Part shown: positions 27,459 through 36,698 of the stretch, one piece after another
Layout of the letters: every line of letters begins with the position of its first letter
Numbering within the stretch: the first letter of the stretch is position 1
Assembly (NCBI RefSeq): GCF_904846065.1
Contig: NZ_CAJGZV010000001.1
Location: forward strand, 558,001-622,000
Length of the DNA: 64,000 nucleotides
From: Psychrobacter immobilis
GTDB lineage: Bacteria > Pseudomonadota > Gammaproteobacteria > Pseudomonadales > Moraxellaceae
Direction: 5' to 3'
The notes under the pieces: generated by a model
The model's database searches: none
The model's input: the letters and a program-made list of their open reading frames with translations, nothing else
What the model was told of the DNA's origin: nothing
Translations under genes and position numbers: made by a program

Positions 27459-29588
27459 ATGTTTTCTAAAATTCTAATTGCCAACCGTGGTGAAATTGCC
27501 TGCCGAGTAGCCGCGACTGCCAAGCGTCTGGGTGTCAGCACCGTCGCTGTTTATTCTGATGCGGATCGTGAAGCTAAGCATGTGGCTGTCTGTGATGAGG
27601 CTATCTATTTGGGCGGCTCGGCACCGAAAGACAGCTATCTAAAAGGTGACGCGATTATCGCGATAGCGCTTGAGACTGGCGCACAAGCGATTCATCCGGG
27701 TTATGGGTTTTTAAGTGAAAATGCAGATTTTGCGCAAGCCTGTCAGGATGTAGGACTGATATTTATCGGTCCATCAGCTGATGCTATCCGCGCCATGGGT
27801 GGCAAATCTGAATCCAAGCGATTGATGGAGATAGCGGGCGTACCACTGATACCGGGATATCATGGTGACAATCAAGACGCCACATTCTTACAACAGCAAG
27901 CCGATAGTATTGGCTATCCAGTGCTGATTAAAGCCAGTGCAGGTGGTGGCGGTAAAGGCATGCGTATCGTAGAGCAAAGTAGCGACTTTGTGGATTTATT
28001 AGACTCATGTCGCCGTGAAGCCATTACTAGCTTCGGTGATGATAAAGTGTTGGTTGAAAAATACGCCTTAAAACCGCGCCATATCGAAATCCAAGTATTT
28101 GGTGATACGCATGGCAACTATGTGCATTTGTTTGAGCGTGATTGTTCCGTACAGCGCCGTCACCAAAAAGTATTAGAAGAAGCGCCTGCACCGGGTGTTG
28201 ATATTGCGATGCGTGAGGCGATGGGCACCGCTGCCATCGAAGCGGCTCGTGCGGTCGACTATGTTGGCGCAGGTACGGTTGAGTTCATCGTTGAGCAGCG
28301 CGAAGACGCTATGAATTTTTATTTCATGGAGATGAATACGCGGTTGCAGGTTGAGCATCCAGTCAGCGAAGCGATTACTGGTGTTGATTTGGTCGAATGG
28401 CAGCTGTTGGTTGCGGCAGGTCAACCATTGCCAAAAACCCAAGCCGATCTAACTATCAACGGTCATGCAATTGAGGCGCGTATCTGTGCCGAAAACCCTG
28501 ACAATAGCTTCTTGCCCGCGACCGGTACATTATTTACGTATCAAAAACCTGAACACAGCACCTTTATGATTGATAAAGATGGTACTGGCGTACGTATCGA
28601 TGATGGCGTGCGCGAAGGTGATGTTATTAGCCCATTTTATGACTCTATGATTGCCAAGCTCATCGTTCATGCACCAACGCGAGAGCAGGCATTAGCCAAG
28701 CTTGATCGAGCACTTGCGCAAACGCGTATCGTGGGTTTACCGAATAACGCGGCATTTTTACGTTATATCTTAAATACAGAATCTTTTAGCCAAGCCAATC
28801 TCGATACTGCTCTGATTGAACATGAGCGTGATGCGATTTTTAATCAGCAGCCTTTGGCATTATCGACGCTAGTTGTGACCGCTATTACTCGTCAGCTTGC
28901 GAGCGAGATAGCGATGCAAGAGTCAGATATCGATCCATTTAGCAAACCTACCGGCTTCCGTGCTTATAGTGATTATACTCGCTCATTCAGCTTGGTTTAT
29001 GATGAGAGTGCTTATACTGCCCGCATGAGCAACTGGCACAATGCGAATTGTTCAGACAGCAAAAAAGGCAGCGATAACCTCAGTAGCTTTACGCTCGTTA
29101 TCGAAAAAGAAGTCGCTAACACGCAGGATAATAGCAATATCAATGTCGCTGCTCAGACTGAAACGGTTTATGAAGGTCATGTGAGCTATGCCAGTAGCGA
29201 CGAGCACAATCATACGCTATGGTTAGATGGTGCACGTACTAGCGCGCAAAGCTGGGTACTTAATGAGACCGTCTATGTGTTCACAGACAGTGGTCGTGAC
29301 GAGATTACGCTGATTGATATCATGGCACACGTGGGTGAAGAGTCCGCAGCGGTTGGTAGTTTAAAATCACCGATGCCAGGACAGGTTGTTGCCTTTAAAG
29401 TGGCGGTTGGCGATACTGTGAAAAAAGGCGAACCGTTAGCGGTCATCGAAGCCATGAAGATTGAGCATACTATTACTGCACCGACAGATGGGGTAGTGGC
29501 AGAATTGCTATTTGCAGCAGGTGATTTGGTTGCTGATGGTGACGAGTTATTACGCATTGATGCTGGCGAAAATACTGAGAGCGAATAG
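27459..29588 (+). CDS. liuD: Methylcrotonyl-CoA carboxylase biotin-containing (alpha) subunit
   Basis: Carboxylates its own biotin with ATP and bicarbonate. The 709-residue protein has a biotin carboxylase domain (about 1-445): ILIANRGEIACRV, HPGYGFLSENADFAQ, the glycine-rich KASAGGGGKGMRIV and EMNTRLQVEHPVSE. A linker/BT domain follows, then a C-terminal biotinyl domain with IEAMKIEHT, biotinylated at Lys667. BirA (33312-34271) should attach the biotin and bioA/bioD (56021-58074) help to make it. The middle domain carries a Ser/Asn-rich stretch near residue 535. Confidence 0.93.
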   Translation: MFSKILIANRGEIACRVAATAKRLGVSTVAVYSDADREAKHVAVCDEAIYLGGSAPKDSYLKGDAIIAIALETGAQAIHPGYGFLSENADFAQACQDVGLIFIGPSADAIRAMGGKSESKRLMEIAGVPLIPGYHGDNQDATFLQQQADSIGYPVLIKASAGGGGKGMRIVEQSSDFVDLLDSCRREAITSFGDDKVLVEKYALKPRHIEIQVFGDTHGNYVHLFERDCSVQRRHQKVLEEAPAPGVDIAMREAMGTAAIEAARAVDYVGAGTVEFIVEQREDAMNFYFMEMNTRLQVEHPVSEAITGVDLVEWQLLVAAGQPLPKTQADLTINGHAIEARICAENPDNSFLPATGTLFTYQKPEHSTFMIDKDGTGVRIDDGVREGDVISPFYDSMIAKLIVHAPTREQALAKLDRALAQTRIVGLPNNAAFLRYILNTESFSQANLDTALIEHERDAIFNQQPLALSTLVVTAITRQLASEIAMQESDIDPFSKPTGFRAYSDYTRSFSLVYDESAYTARMSNWHNANCSDSKKGSDNLSSFTLVIEKEVANTQDNSNINVAAQTETVYEGHVSYASSDEHNHTLWLDGARTSAQSWVLNETVYVFTDSGRDEITLIDIMAHVGEESAAVGSLKSPMPGQVVAFKVAVGDTVKKGEPLAVIEAMKIEHTITAPTDGVVAELLFAAGDLVADGDELLRIDAGENTESE

Positions 29589-29633
29589 CTGACATAGCTT
29601 AATAATAGGTAAGTAAAAATAAGGACGACAAGC

Positions 29634-30554
29634 ATGAGCCATTCGTATCCAGAGCACGTCAGAATCGTTGATGTCAGCCCGCGTGATGGACTACAAAACG
29701 AGTCAACGACGGTACCGACTGAGGTTAAGCAAGCACTTATCAATGATTTGATTGCGGCAGGTGTCAAAAAGCTAGAAGCAACAAGCTTTGTCTCGCCAAA
29801 GTGGGTGCCACAGATGGGCGATAATAGCGCGCTACTTGAGGCGCTAGCGCCGACACGACAGACAGATATTTGCTATTCAGTGCTAGTGCCCAATATGCGC
29901 GGTTTTGAAAACGCCATTTTGCACCGTCCTGATGAAATCGTTATTTTTGGCTCAGCCAGTGAGACCTTTAGTCAAAAGAATATCAACTGTAGTATTGATG
30001 AGAGTATCGAGCGTTTTGCACCAGTGGCAGCGGCTGCAAAGGCGCAAGGCATCAAAGTACGAGGCGTTATCTCTTGTACGGTTGGCTGTCCTTATGAAGG
30101 CGACATTGACCCAAGCCAAGTAGCGTATGTGACCAAGCGCTTGGTTGAGATTGGTGCTGAGCAGATTGGTATTGCCGATACCATTGGTGTTGGTACGCCG
30201 CTCAAGGTACAGCGCGCGTTACAAGCCGCATTAGAATATGCTGATATCTCTATGCTATCAGGTCATTTTCACGATACTTACGGTCAAGCATTGAGCAATA
30301 CGCTAGCCGCACTACAAATGGGTGTTAGCGAGTTTGATACCTCAGTGGCTGGACTGGGCGGCTGTCCTTATGCCAAAGGCGCAACGGGCAATGTTGCGAC
30401 TGAAGATGTGGTGTATATGCTGCATGGTATGGGTATCAGCACTGGTATCGATTTAGATAAATTGGTCATGGCAGGTGAGCGTATCAGTGCGTTCTTAAAG
30501 CGTCCAAATGGCTCAAACGTGGCACGTGCCATCATCAATAAACGCCAGTCTTAA
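29634..30554 (+). CDS. liuE: Hydroxymethylglutaryl-CoA lyase
   Basis: Cleaves HMG-CoA to acetoacetate and acetyl-CoA, the last step of leucine degradation. The 306-residue TIM-barrel protein has VDVSPRDGLQNESTTVPTEV near the N-terminus, the metal-binding SGHFHDTYGQAL segment and the active-site loop GLGGCPYAKGATGNVATEDV with the catalytic Cys. AAGGACGACAAGC lies just before ATG 29634. It is 45 bp after liuD in the same operon. Also known as mvaB in other species. Confidence 0.95.
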   Translation: MSHSYPEHVRIVDVSPRDGLQNESTTVPTEVKQALINDLIAAGVKKLEATSFVSPKWVPQMGDNSALLEALAPTRQTDICYSVLVPNMRGFENAILHRPDEIVIFGSASETFSQKNINCSIDESIERFAPVAAAAKAQGIKVRGVISCTVGCPYEGDIDPSQVAYVTKRLVEIGAEQIGIADTIGVGTPLKVQRALQAALEYADISMLSGHFHDTYGQALSNTLAALQMGVSEFDTSVAGLGGCPYAKGATGNVATEDVVYMLHGMGISTGIDLDKLVMAGERISAFLKRPNGSNVARAIINKRQS

Positions 30555-30626
30555 ATTTTGGCTTTAAAAAACAAATTAGAACTTAAACGTTAAAAATATC
30601 AGAATATCAAAACACAAGGAATAGTT

Positions 30627-31814
30627 ATGAGTTTACCTGGATTGAATTTTCAACTTGGCGAAGATATTGATGCATTACGCGATATGGTACAGCAGTTTGC
30701 AACCAATGAAATCGCCCCACGTGCTGCCGAGATTGATAGCAGCGATGAATTCCCAATGGATCTATGGCAAAAGATGGGTGATATCGGTCTGCATGGCATT
30801 ACCGTTCCTGAAGAATACGGCGGCTCTAACATGGGCTACGTCGCACACATGGTCGCGATGGAAGAAATCAGCCGTGCTTCGGCATCGGTCGCGCTAAGCT
30901 ATGGTGCGCATTCGAACCTATGTATCAACCAAATCAAACGTAATGGCTCTGAGGCACAAAAACAAAAATATTTACCAAAACTGGTCAGCGGTGAGTTCAT
31001 CGGTGCATTGGCTATGAGTGAGACAGGCGCTGGCTCAGACGTCGTTAGTATGAAGCTAAAAGCTGAAGAGAAAGACGGTAGCTATGTGTTGAATGGTAGC
31101 AAAATGTGGATTACCAATGGTCCCGATGCTGACGTGATGGTGGTTTATGCTAAGACCAATCCAGAGCTAGGCGCGAAAGGTATGACTGCCTTTATCGTTG
31201 AAAAAGGCATGGAAGGTTTTGGTACGGCACAAAAGCTCGATAAGCTTGGCATGCGTGGTAGCCATACGGGTGAGATGACCTTTAATAATGTGACCGTGCC
31301 AAGTGAAAATATCTTGGGCGGTCTCAATGAAGGCGTTAAGGTATTGATGAGCGGGCTGGATTACGAGCGTGCAGTATTAGCTGCAGGTCCTATCGGCATC
31401 ATGCAAGCCGTGATGGACAATGTCGTGCCTTATATCCATGATCGTAAGCAGTTTGGTCAAGCGATTGGAGAGTTTCAGCTTATTCAAGGCAAAGTCGCAG
31501 ACATGTATACGATACTGCAAGCAGGTCGCAGTTTCTTGTACACTGTCGGCAAAAATCTCGATATGTTGGACGCGCGCGGTGCTGGTCATAGTCGCGAAGT
31601 ACGTAAAGATTGTGCTAGTGTGATTTTATGGTGTGCCGAAAAAGCCACTTGGATGGCAGGCGAAGGCATTCAAATCTTTGGTGGTAATGGCTACACCAAT
31701 GAGTATCCACTTGGTCGCTACTGGCGTGATGCCAAGCTATATGAGATTGGCGCGGGCACTAGTGAGATTCGTCGTATGCTTATCGGTCGTGAGCTATTTA
31801 ATGAGACTAAATAG
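30627..31814 (+). CDS. liuA: Isovaleryl-CoA dehydrogenase
   Basis: Oxidises isovaleryl-CoA to 3-methylcrotonyl-CoA, passing electrons to ETF. The 395-residue acyl-CoA dehydrogenase has [36 protein letters not shown] and [20 protein letters not shown]. The base is likely the Glu in [17 protein letters not shown], as in isovaleryl-CoA dehydrogenases; the site used as base by medium-chain enzymes is Gly/Ala here ([12 protein letters not shown]). It is the last gene of the liu operon, in contrast to Pseudomonas where it comes first. No LiuR-type MerR regulator is nearby. Confidence 0.93.
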   Translation: MSLPGLNFQLGEDIDALRDMVQQFATNEIAPRAAEIDSSDEFPMDLWQKMGDIGLHGITVPEEYGGSNMGYVAHMVAMEEISRASASVALSYGAHSNLCINQIKRNGSEAQKQKYLPKLVSGEFIGALAMSETGAGSDVVSMKLKAEEKDGSYVLNGSKMWITNGPDADVMVVYAKTNPELGAKGMTAFIVEKGMEGFGTAQKLDKLGMRGSHTGEMTFNNVTVPSENILGGLNEGVKVLMSGLDYERAVLAAGPIGIMQAVMDNVVPYIHDRKQFGQAIGEFQLIQGKVADMYTILQAGRSFLYTVGKNLDMLDARGAGHSREVRKDCASVILWCAEKATWMAGEGIQIFGGNGYTNEYPLGRYWRDAKLYEIGAGTSEIRRMLIGRELFNETK

Positions 31815-31998
31815 TATAAAAATATAATACTATCATCAGCGACTTTCTAAATTTGGCATAACCAGACTAGCTTAGGACAATGGCTGGTTAATAACGAACA
31901 ATTGTGCTAAGGTATATTTTATTTTTTGATTGACAATAATCGATTAATAGAGTTGCTTCTTAGCCTTTTTTATTCGCCATATTTATAAGATATCGTCT

Positions 31999-32466
31999 AT
32001 GCTGCTGACTATTACCACACCTAAAACACGCTTCAAGATAAATCTGCGATTAACTATTATTTCTGTGCTGACAAAAGCGCTATTTCTACTGAGTGTATTT
32101 GCGGTACACTCAGCAAATGCTGAGTTAGCAGACGTGTCACCATCGCAACCCGTCATTCAGTTTTCAACTTCTGATGCGAAGTGGGTACATCAACCAAGGT
32201 TCGATAGTCGTCACATTCGCAACTTAGAGGGTAATTGTGATCCGGAAGAACCTTGCAAACTCAAACGTGCGGAAATGAAATTTTTATTAATTGTAAATCA
32301 GGAAGGTAAAGTTGCAAATATTACCGTATTGAAGAGTAGTGGCTCCGATAAAATTGATAGTGAGTTTATGAGAGAGTTACGCCGCAGTCTTTTGAAACCA
32401 TTTAGAAAAGATAGTAAGACAGTAGTAGGCAAAGTAACCGTTCCAATAATATTTGAGTATTACTAA
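31999..32466 (+). CDS. TonB C-terminal-like periplasmic protein
   Basis: A 155-residue protein with a long basic N-region, a hydrophobic signal segment ending in VHSANA and a C-terminal TonB-like fold: EMKFLLIVNQEGKVANITVL, SSGSDKIDSEFMRELRRSLL, KPF and GKVTVPIIFEY. This pattern belongs to the energy-transducer TonB C-terminal family, but the proline-rich spacer and the stable N-terminal anchor of real TonB are missing and no exbB/exbD is close. It is probably a stand-alone periplasmic protein. CDPEEPC may form a disulfide. Function unknown. Confidence 0.7.
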   Translation: MLLTITTPKTRFKINLRLTIISVLTKALFLLSVFAVHSANAELADVSPSQPVIQFSTSDAKWVHQPRFDSRHIRNLEGNCDPEEPCKLKRAEMKFLLIVNQEGKVANITVLKSSGSDKIDSEFMRELRRSLLKPFRKDSKTVVGKVTVPIIFEYY

Positions 32467-32481
32467 AGCTTAAACAATACT

Positions 32482-32517
32482 AAAAAGCAGTACGCCTTAC
32501 ACGTACTGCTTTTTTTA
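32482..32517. terminator. Bidirectional terminator between the TonB-like gene and coaX
   Basis: AGCAGTACG (32486-32494) pairs perfectly with CGTACTGCT (32502-32510), with A/T runs on both sides, between convergent genes. Confidence 0.85.
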
Positions 32518-32545
32518 TTTTCAATGTAAAAGTATCTATTGAGTA

Positions 32546-33274
32546 TTACGACTGCTTGGTATGATCAAAATATCGTGCCAAGCCATTCAACAATAAGTCA
32601 TCACGCAAACGTACTGGTCGATTAACATGCTGAGAAATAATAGCTGCATCACCACCCGTCATGATAACTTCAAAGTTGGGATGGCGATGGCTAATCTCAT
32701 TGATGGCACCGACGATAGAGAGCAAGATACCGCGATGTACCGCATCTTGTGTGGTCATGCCTTGACCAACACTATCAAAGGTGCCATTGGATATGGTAAT
32801 TTGCTTAGTGCCTGAAAATAGTGATTCACGTTGCAGATAAATACTAGGGAAAATATAACCGCCCAAATGCTCAGCATGATCAATCAAGTCAATGGTCACT
32901 GCTGTGCCACAGCCAATCACGCATTGACGTTTTTTCTTATCCACGGCGCCCAGCATCTGTAGCCAACGATCACAGCCGAGCTGTTCGTCATTATAAGCAC
33001 TCTTCATCAAAGCATGCGCGGCATCGACATGGACAAACTCAAACGGAATATTCAGACGACCTAACGTCTCTGACACTTTAATATTCAAATCGTCGCCCAG
33101 CACCGATGAGATACCAATGAAATCAGGCGCATAACGCTCGAAGCGATCGGTCAAACCCATCAGTAGTTCGGCAGGCGCTTGCAAATGTTGCTTGGCATCA
33201 TGCGCGACTATTTGTCCGATATCATCGGTGAGCCAGTATTTTAGGCGGGTGTTGCCAAGATCTAACCAGAGCAT
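32546..33274 (-). CDS. coaX: Type III pantothenate kinase
   Basis: Phosphorylates pantothenate, the first step of coenzyme A synthesis. The 242-residue ASKHA-fold protein has LWLDLGNTRLKYWL (phosphate 1 motif), GCDRWLQMLGA, VIGCGTAVTIDLID and LGGYIFPSI, then VIMTGGDA. ATG 33274 is chosen with AAAGGG 7 bp upstream; the frame remains open for 74 more codons into birA but this part is unrelated. It lies 37 bp after birA, a common bacterial pairing. It belongs with coaD at 55157 in the same pathway. Confidence 0.93.
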   Translation of the reverse strand: MLWLDLGNTRLKYWLTDDIGQIVAHDAKQHLQAPAELLMGLTDRFERYAPDFIGISSVLGDDLNIKVSETLGRLNIPFEFVHVDAAHALMKSAYNDEQLGCDRWLQMLGAVDKKKRQCVIGCGTAVTIDLIDHAEHLGGYIFPSIYLQRESLFSGTKQITISNGTFDSVGQGMTTQDAVHRGILLSIVGAINEISHRHPNFEVIMTGGDAAIISQHVNRPVRLRDDLLLNGLARYFDHTKQS

Positions 33275-33311
33275 AAAAATCCCTTTATATCGTGCCCATT
33301 GGGTCTTTGAT

Positions 33312-34271
33312 TTAAGCCTTATCAATAACGTCGATGCGTCCGGTAAAAAGCGCAGAAATCTTACCGCTATCTTGACGCAATTGCAAACATCCATGTGTAT
33401 CAAGACCACAAGCATAACCTGTGATGCTATCTGTTTTACCGTTATGCTCTTGAGTAACGTGCAAGCGTAATCCTGCCAGTGCGTCCATCGAATCAAACTG
33501 TTTTAAAAAGCTGTCCAAATTATAGCTTTGACCAGTGGGTTTCTCTAATCCTAGGTGCTCAAAGCGTGTCATCGCGGCTAGCAGGGCTTTACTCATTTGT
33601 TGGTAAAGTATTTTTAGGCTTGGTAGGCTCACAATATCTGTCTCTGGTTTTAGCCTCTCATAAATATCCTGTAGGCTAATCGCCTCATAACTCATGCCTT
33701 CGCAGGTTTGCGCAGTGAGTTTGGGCGTTGCCTGTACATTAAGTCCTACGCCCATCACTACGCCGACCAATTTGCCCGTTTGGGTAACAGGCTCTATTAA
33801 AATACCCGCAAGTTTATTAAAGGGTAGGGTCTGCGCTGCCAGTTTAGGCTCATTTGACATTGAGTCAGATGGTGGTTGATAAAAGCCCAAATCGTTTGCC
33901 CACTTCACGCCGATGGGCGTCAATCCTTGCGCGCGTAATTGCTCATTTAATATTTGAATAACGGGCATTTTTGCCAGTTCAACGCCAATAATTAACGACA
34001 ATAAACCGCTAATCGGCAGATGAACAGGATGATATAACGACAGATAGACATTGCCGCGCGGTGATTGCCACGAGCGCCCGTGCTGCCCACGACCTGCACT
34101 TTGGGTTTCAGCGGTCAGTAGATGCATCTGCGCAGCATTTAACGTGCCATGTTGTACATCTGCTATTAGCTCGCTATTGGTAGAGGCACTGCTGACAAGG
34201 TGGCGATGGTTCAGCTGTGGTAAATGATGAAGCTCTAATGAGTCGTCAGAAAAATTGGACAATGGCGGCAT
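33312..34271 (-). CDS. birA: Biotin-protein ligase, monofunctional
   Basis: Attaches biotin to carboxyl carrier proteins, here including LiuD. The 319-residue protein carries ASTNSELI, the biotinyl-AMP loop TQSAGRGQHGRSWQSPRGN and GVKWANDL. The E. coli-type N-terminal winged-helix domain is missing, so the protein should not repress bio genes. The C-terminal domain (ALFTGRIDVID) is present. Inserts between WANDL and KLAGILIE (about 15 residues) and near residues 195-265 make it longer than minimal ligases. It probably forms an operon with coaX. Confidence 0.92.
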   Translation of the reverse strand: MPPLSNFSDDSLELHHLPQLNHRHLVSSASTNSELIADVQHGTLNAAQMHLLTAETQSAGRGQHGRSWQSPRGNVYLSLYHPVHLPISGLLSLIIGVELAKMPVIQILNEQLRAQGLTPIGVKWANDLGFYQPPSDSMSNEPKLAAQTLPFNKLAGILIEPVTQTGKLVGVVMGVGLNVQATPKLTAQTCEGMSYEAISLQDIYERLKPETDIVSLPSLKILYQQMSKALLAAMTRFEHLGLEKPTGQSYNLDSFLKQFDSMDALAGLRLHVTQEHNGKTDSITGYACGLDTHGCLQLRQDSGKISALFTGRIDVIDKA

Positions 34272-34463
34272 AAGTTTCGTCGATGTGGTTAATATAGCGT
34301 GGATAATCTTTGTTATACTGGGCGATTGTCATGAGATTGTCGCGATTAGACAGTATCAAATAAACAGCATAAAGGTCGGATTATGATTTAGCAAATGCGA
34401 TAGGCAAGTGATTATAAAACTAAAGAATTTTTATAAAAATAAGTGTGATAAAAGGCTGATTCG

Positions 34464-35270
34464 ATGATGTTATATGTATGGTTTGTGATTGCAGGGGCAT
34501 TTGCGGGTGTCAGTGCAGGTCTATTTGGCGTTGGCGGCGGCATGATTATCGTACCAGCATTGGTATGGATTTTTACCGCTTATGATTTTTCACCAGAAGT
34601 GGTGACCCATTTGGCGATTGGTACATCACTGGCGACCATCGTTGTGACTTCGATCAGCTCAATGACTGCGCACAATAAGCGCGGCGGCGTGCGTTGGGAA
34701 GTGTGGCGCAAAATGGCACTCGGCTTGGTCATCGGTAGTTTGGTGGGAGCAGGTATCGCTGATATGATTGATGGAAAAGTATTGCAAGCCATCATCGGTG
34801 TCGGCGCGTTATTGGTTGCTTTAAAAATGCTGTTTTTGTCCAATAAAGAGCAGCTGGGTAAACCGCTACCGTCAACTGGCGTACAGTTCGGCGCGGGTAC
34901 AGGGATTGGCATGGCGTCGTCTATTTTTGGTATTGGCGGTGGCAGCTTAACCGTACCGTTTTTAAATTGGGCGGGGTTACCGATGAAGCAGTCGGTCGGC
35001 ACGTCTGCCGCTTGTGGATTGCCGATTGCATTGGCTGGTGCGGCAGGGTTTGCATGGTTCGGGCAAGATGTGGTCAACCTACCTGAGGGCACGATAGGCT
35101 TTGTGCATATTACGGGTTTTTTATGTATTTCCGTCGCTAGCTTTGCGATGGCAAAAGTCGGTGCCAAGCTTGCGCACCAGTTGCCTGCACTAACGCTCAA
35201 GCGTGCTTTTGGGGTGTTGTTATTATTTGCTGGTGGGCAGCTGTTGTTAAGTGGGATTGGGGTGATTTAG
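34464..35270 (+). CDS. TSUP family membrane transporter (TauE/SafE-like)
   Basis: A 268-residue protein with about eight transmembrane segments and the two glycine-rich half-signatures of the family, AGLFGVGGGMIIVPALV and SIFGIGGGSLTVPFLNWAG. Family members move sulfite, sulfonates or other organic anions; the substrate is not visible from context. ATG 34464 lies 8 bp after AAAGG. A long frame on the opposite strand is a codon-bias shadow. It is transcribed divergently from birA. Confidence 0.88.
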   Translation: MMLYVWFVIAGAFAGVSAGLFGVGGGMIIVPALVWIFTAYDFSPEVVTHLAIGTSLATIVVTSISSMTAHNKRGGVRWEVWRKMALGLVIGSLVGAGIADMIDGKVLQAIIGVGALLVALKMLFLSNKEQLGKPLPSTGVQFGAGTGIGMASSIFGIGGGSLTVPFLNWAGLPMKQSVGTSAACGLPIALAGAAGFAWFGQDVVNLPEGTIGFVHITGFLCISVASFAMAKVGAKLAHQLPALTLKRAFGVLLLFAGGQLLLSGIGVI

Positions 35271-35317
35271 TTTTGGTTTAGGAAAGTAGTTATTAATCAA
35301 TAAATTGAGGGTTTAAT

Positions 35318-36259
35318 ATGGCTATTGTTGATTTATTTCATAAAAGGCAGAAGAAGCTCCGAGGTGAGTATCCTGATGTTTATCAATACGATGAATTACC
35401 AGATAAACTAAAAGTCCAAATGGTTCACTTATGGGATGAAACAATAAAAGCGGACTATTCAGGCGGTGGTTGGAATCCTAGCAGCTTAAATCGTGAACAT
35501 TTGAAAAAATGCTACAAGAGTCTATGCAAAGAAATAGGTGTATTTAAACTAGATGAAGAAGATAGCGATAATGAAATTTATATCACCTACTTTGAAAGTA
35601 TTTCTAACTATTTTTTAAGTGAAGACAATACTGAACAAGCTCTAAGTGTTATAGAGTTGATGATGCAAACTATTTCAAGCTTCGCTAGAGAATATAGGTA
35701 TAAAGTTTCTATAAACGTTGATGAATCTATCAACGAATTGAACCAACGTTTTCGTGAGCATGGCGTAGGTTATCAATACGAGAATGGTCAAATTATTAGA
35801 GTCGATTCTGAGTTTATTCATGCTGAAGCAGTTAAGCCAGCTTTACAGTTACTAAGTAATCCAATATATAAAGGTGCACAAGAAGAATTTTTAAAGGCTC
35901 ACGAACATTATCGTCATGGTCGTTACGATTCAGCACTAACAGATTGTCTTAAAGCTTTTGAAAGTACCATGAAAATCATAATCCACAAGAGAAGTTGGGT
36001 ATGTGATAAAAATGCAGCTTCAAAGAAGCTTATTGATTGTTGCTTAGCTAATGAATTGATACCAAAGTTCTGGACAGATCAATTTAATTCATTAAGCAAT
36101 ATACTTACTTCGAGTGTAGGTACACCTCGAAACAAATTGAGTGGTCATGGTAAAGGTAATGATGACATAGAAGTTCCTGAACACCTTATTCAGTATGTGC
36201 TACACATGACAGCCTCTACCATTGTATTTTTAATCAAAGCAGATGAAAGCTTGAAATGA
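35318..36259 (+). CDS. STM4504/CBY_0614-like protein with Abi_C/HEPN-like C-terminus
   Basis: A 313-residue soluble protein. The N-terminus (LFHKRQKKLRGEYPDVYQYD, then LKVQMVHLWDETI) resembles the STM4504/CBY_0614 family. The C-terminal part, from about residue 195, resembles the abortive-infection C-terminal domain, with ALTDCLKAFESTMKIII and TPRNKLSGHGKG. In the latter, Arg271 and His277 form an R-x5-H motif like that of HEPN ribonucleases. The DNA is clearly more AT-rich than its neighbours, suggesting acquisition. No antitoxin or partner is adjacent. A role in phage defence or stress is a hypothesis from domain similarity only. Confidence 0.65.
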   Translation: MAIVDLFHKRQKKLRGEYPDVYQYDELPDKLKVQMVHLWDETIKADYSGGGWNPSSLNREHLKKCYKSLCKEIGVFKLDEEDSDNEIYITYFESISNYFLSEDNTEQALSVIELMMQTISSFAREYRYKVSINVDESINELNQRFREHGVGYQYENGQIIRVDSEFIHAEAVKPALQLLSNPIYKGAQEEFLKAHEHYRHGRYDSALTDCLKAFESTMKIIIHKRSWVCDKNAASKKLIDCCLANELIPKFWTDQFNSLSNILTSSVGTPRNKLSGHGKGNDDIEVPEHLIQYVLHMTASTIVFLIKADESLK

Positions 36260-36559
36260 TTATTTCCTATCAATCGCATCCAGCCCCAAACGCATCCATT
36301 TTCTTGCTAGCTCATCATGGTCGCTGAGCATACTCCATAGCGCATCTTCACTAAAGATAGAGTATTCATCACCTGAATGTTCAATTGGCAGATCCGTTTC
36401 ACGATCTGTCATCCATTGCGGATTGAGATAATAATCTTTCAACTCATTTTGCAATGCTTCAGCTTGCAAAAACTGCTGCTGCGCTTCGAGTTGCTGGCGA
36501 TGCAGTTTGCACCATTGCTCGTATTTTTGCTGTAGTTCTTGCGGATTATAGTTAGGCAT
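36260..36559 (-). CDS. DUF4298 family protein
   Basis: A 99-residue cytoplasmic protein. The N-terminal half is Gln/Glu/Leu-rich helix or coiled coil. The C-terminal half, ELKDYYLNPQWMTDRETDLP and FSEDALWSMLSDHDELARKW, matches the conserved pattern of DUF4298. Function unknown. Its stop abuts the stop of the convergent upstream gene directly (36259/36260) without room for a terminator. It is divergent from smc with about 140 bp between. Confidence 0.7.
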   Translation of the reverse strand: MPNYNPQELQQKYEQWCKLHRQQLEAQQQFLQAEALQNELKDYYLNPQWMTDRETDLPIEHSGDEYSIFSEDALWSMLSDHDELARKWMRLGLDAIDRK

Positions 36560-36698
36560 TTTTATACTCTTATTTTTTGATACTTAGACGAATGATTATT
36601 ATTTTCAGCCCTATTATAGCATCCTTCACAAACCCTAAAAATCCGTCACAATTTCAGGTAGAATAGCCGCCTGTTTTCGCCATATTTACTGATCCTTC

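Noticed and set aside
29273..29767. 164-codon minus-strand frame over the liuD/liuE junction
   Set aside because: Shadow of two certain genes; no start signal and no domain.
34580..35200. 206-codon minus-strand frame
   Set aside because: Antisense to the TSUP transporter, whose glycine-rich family signatures are unmistakable.
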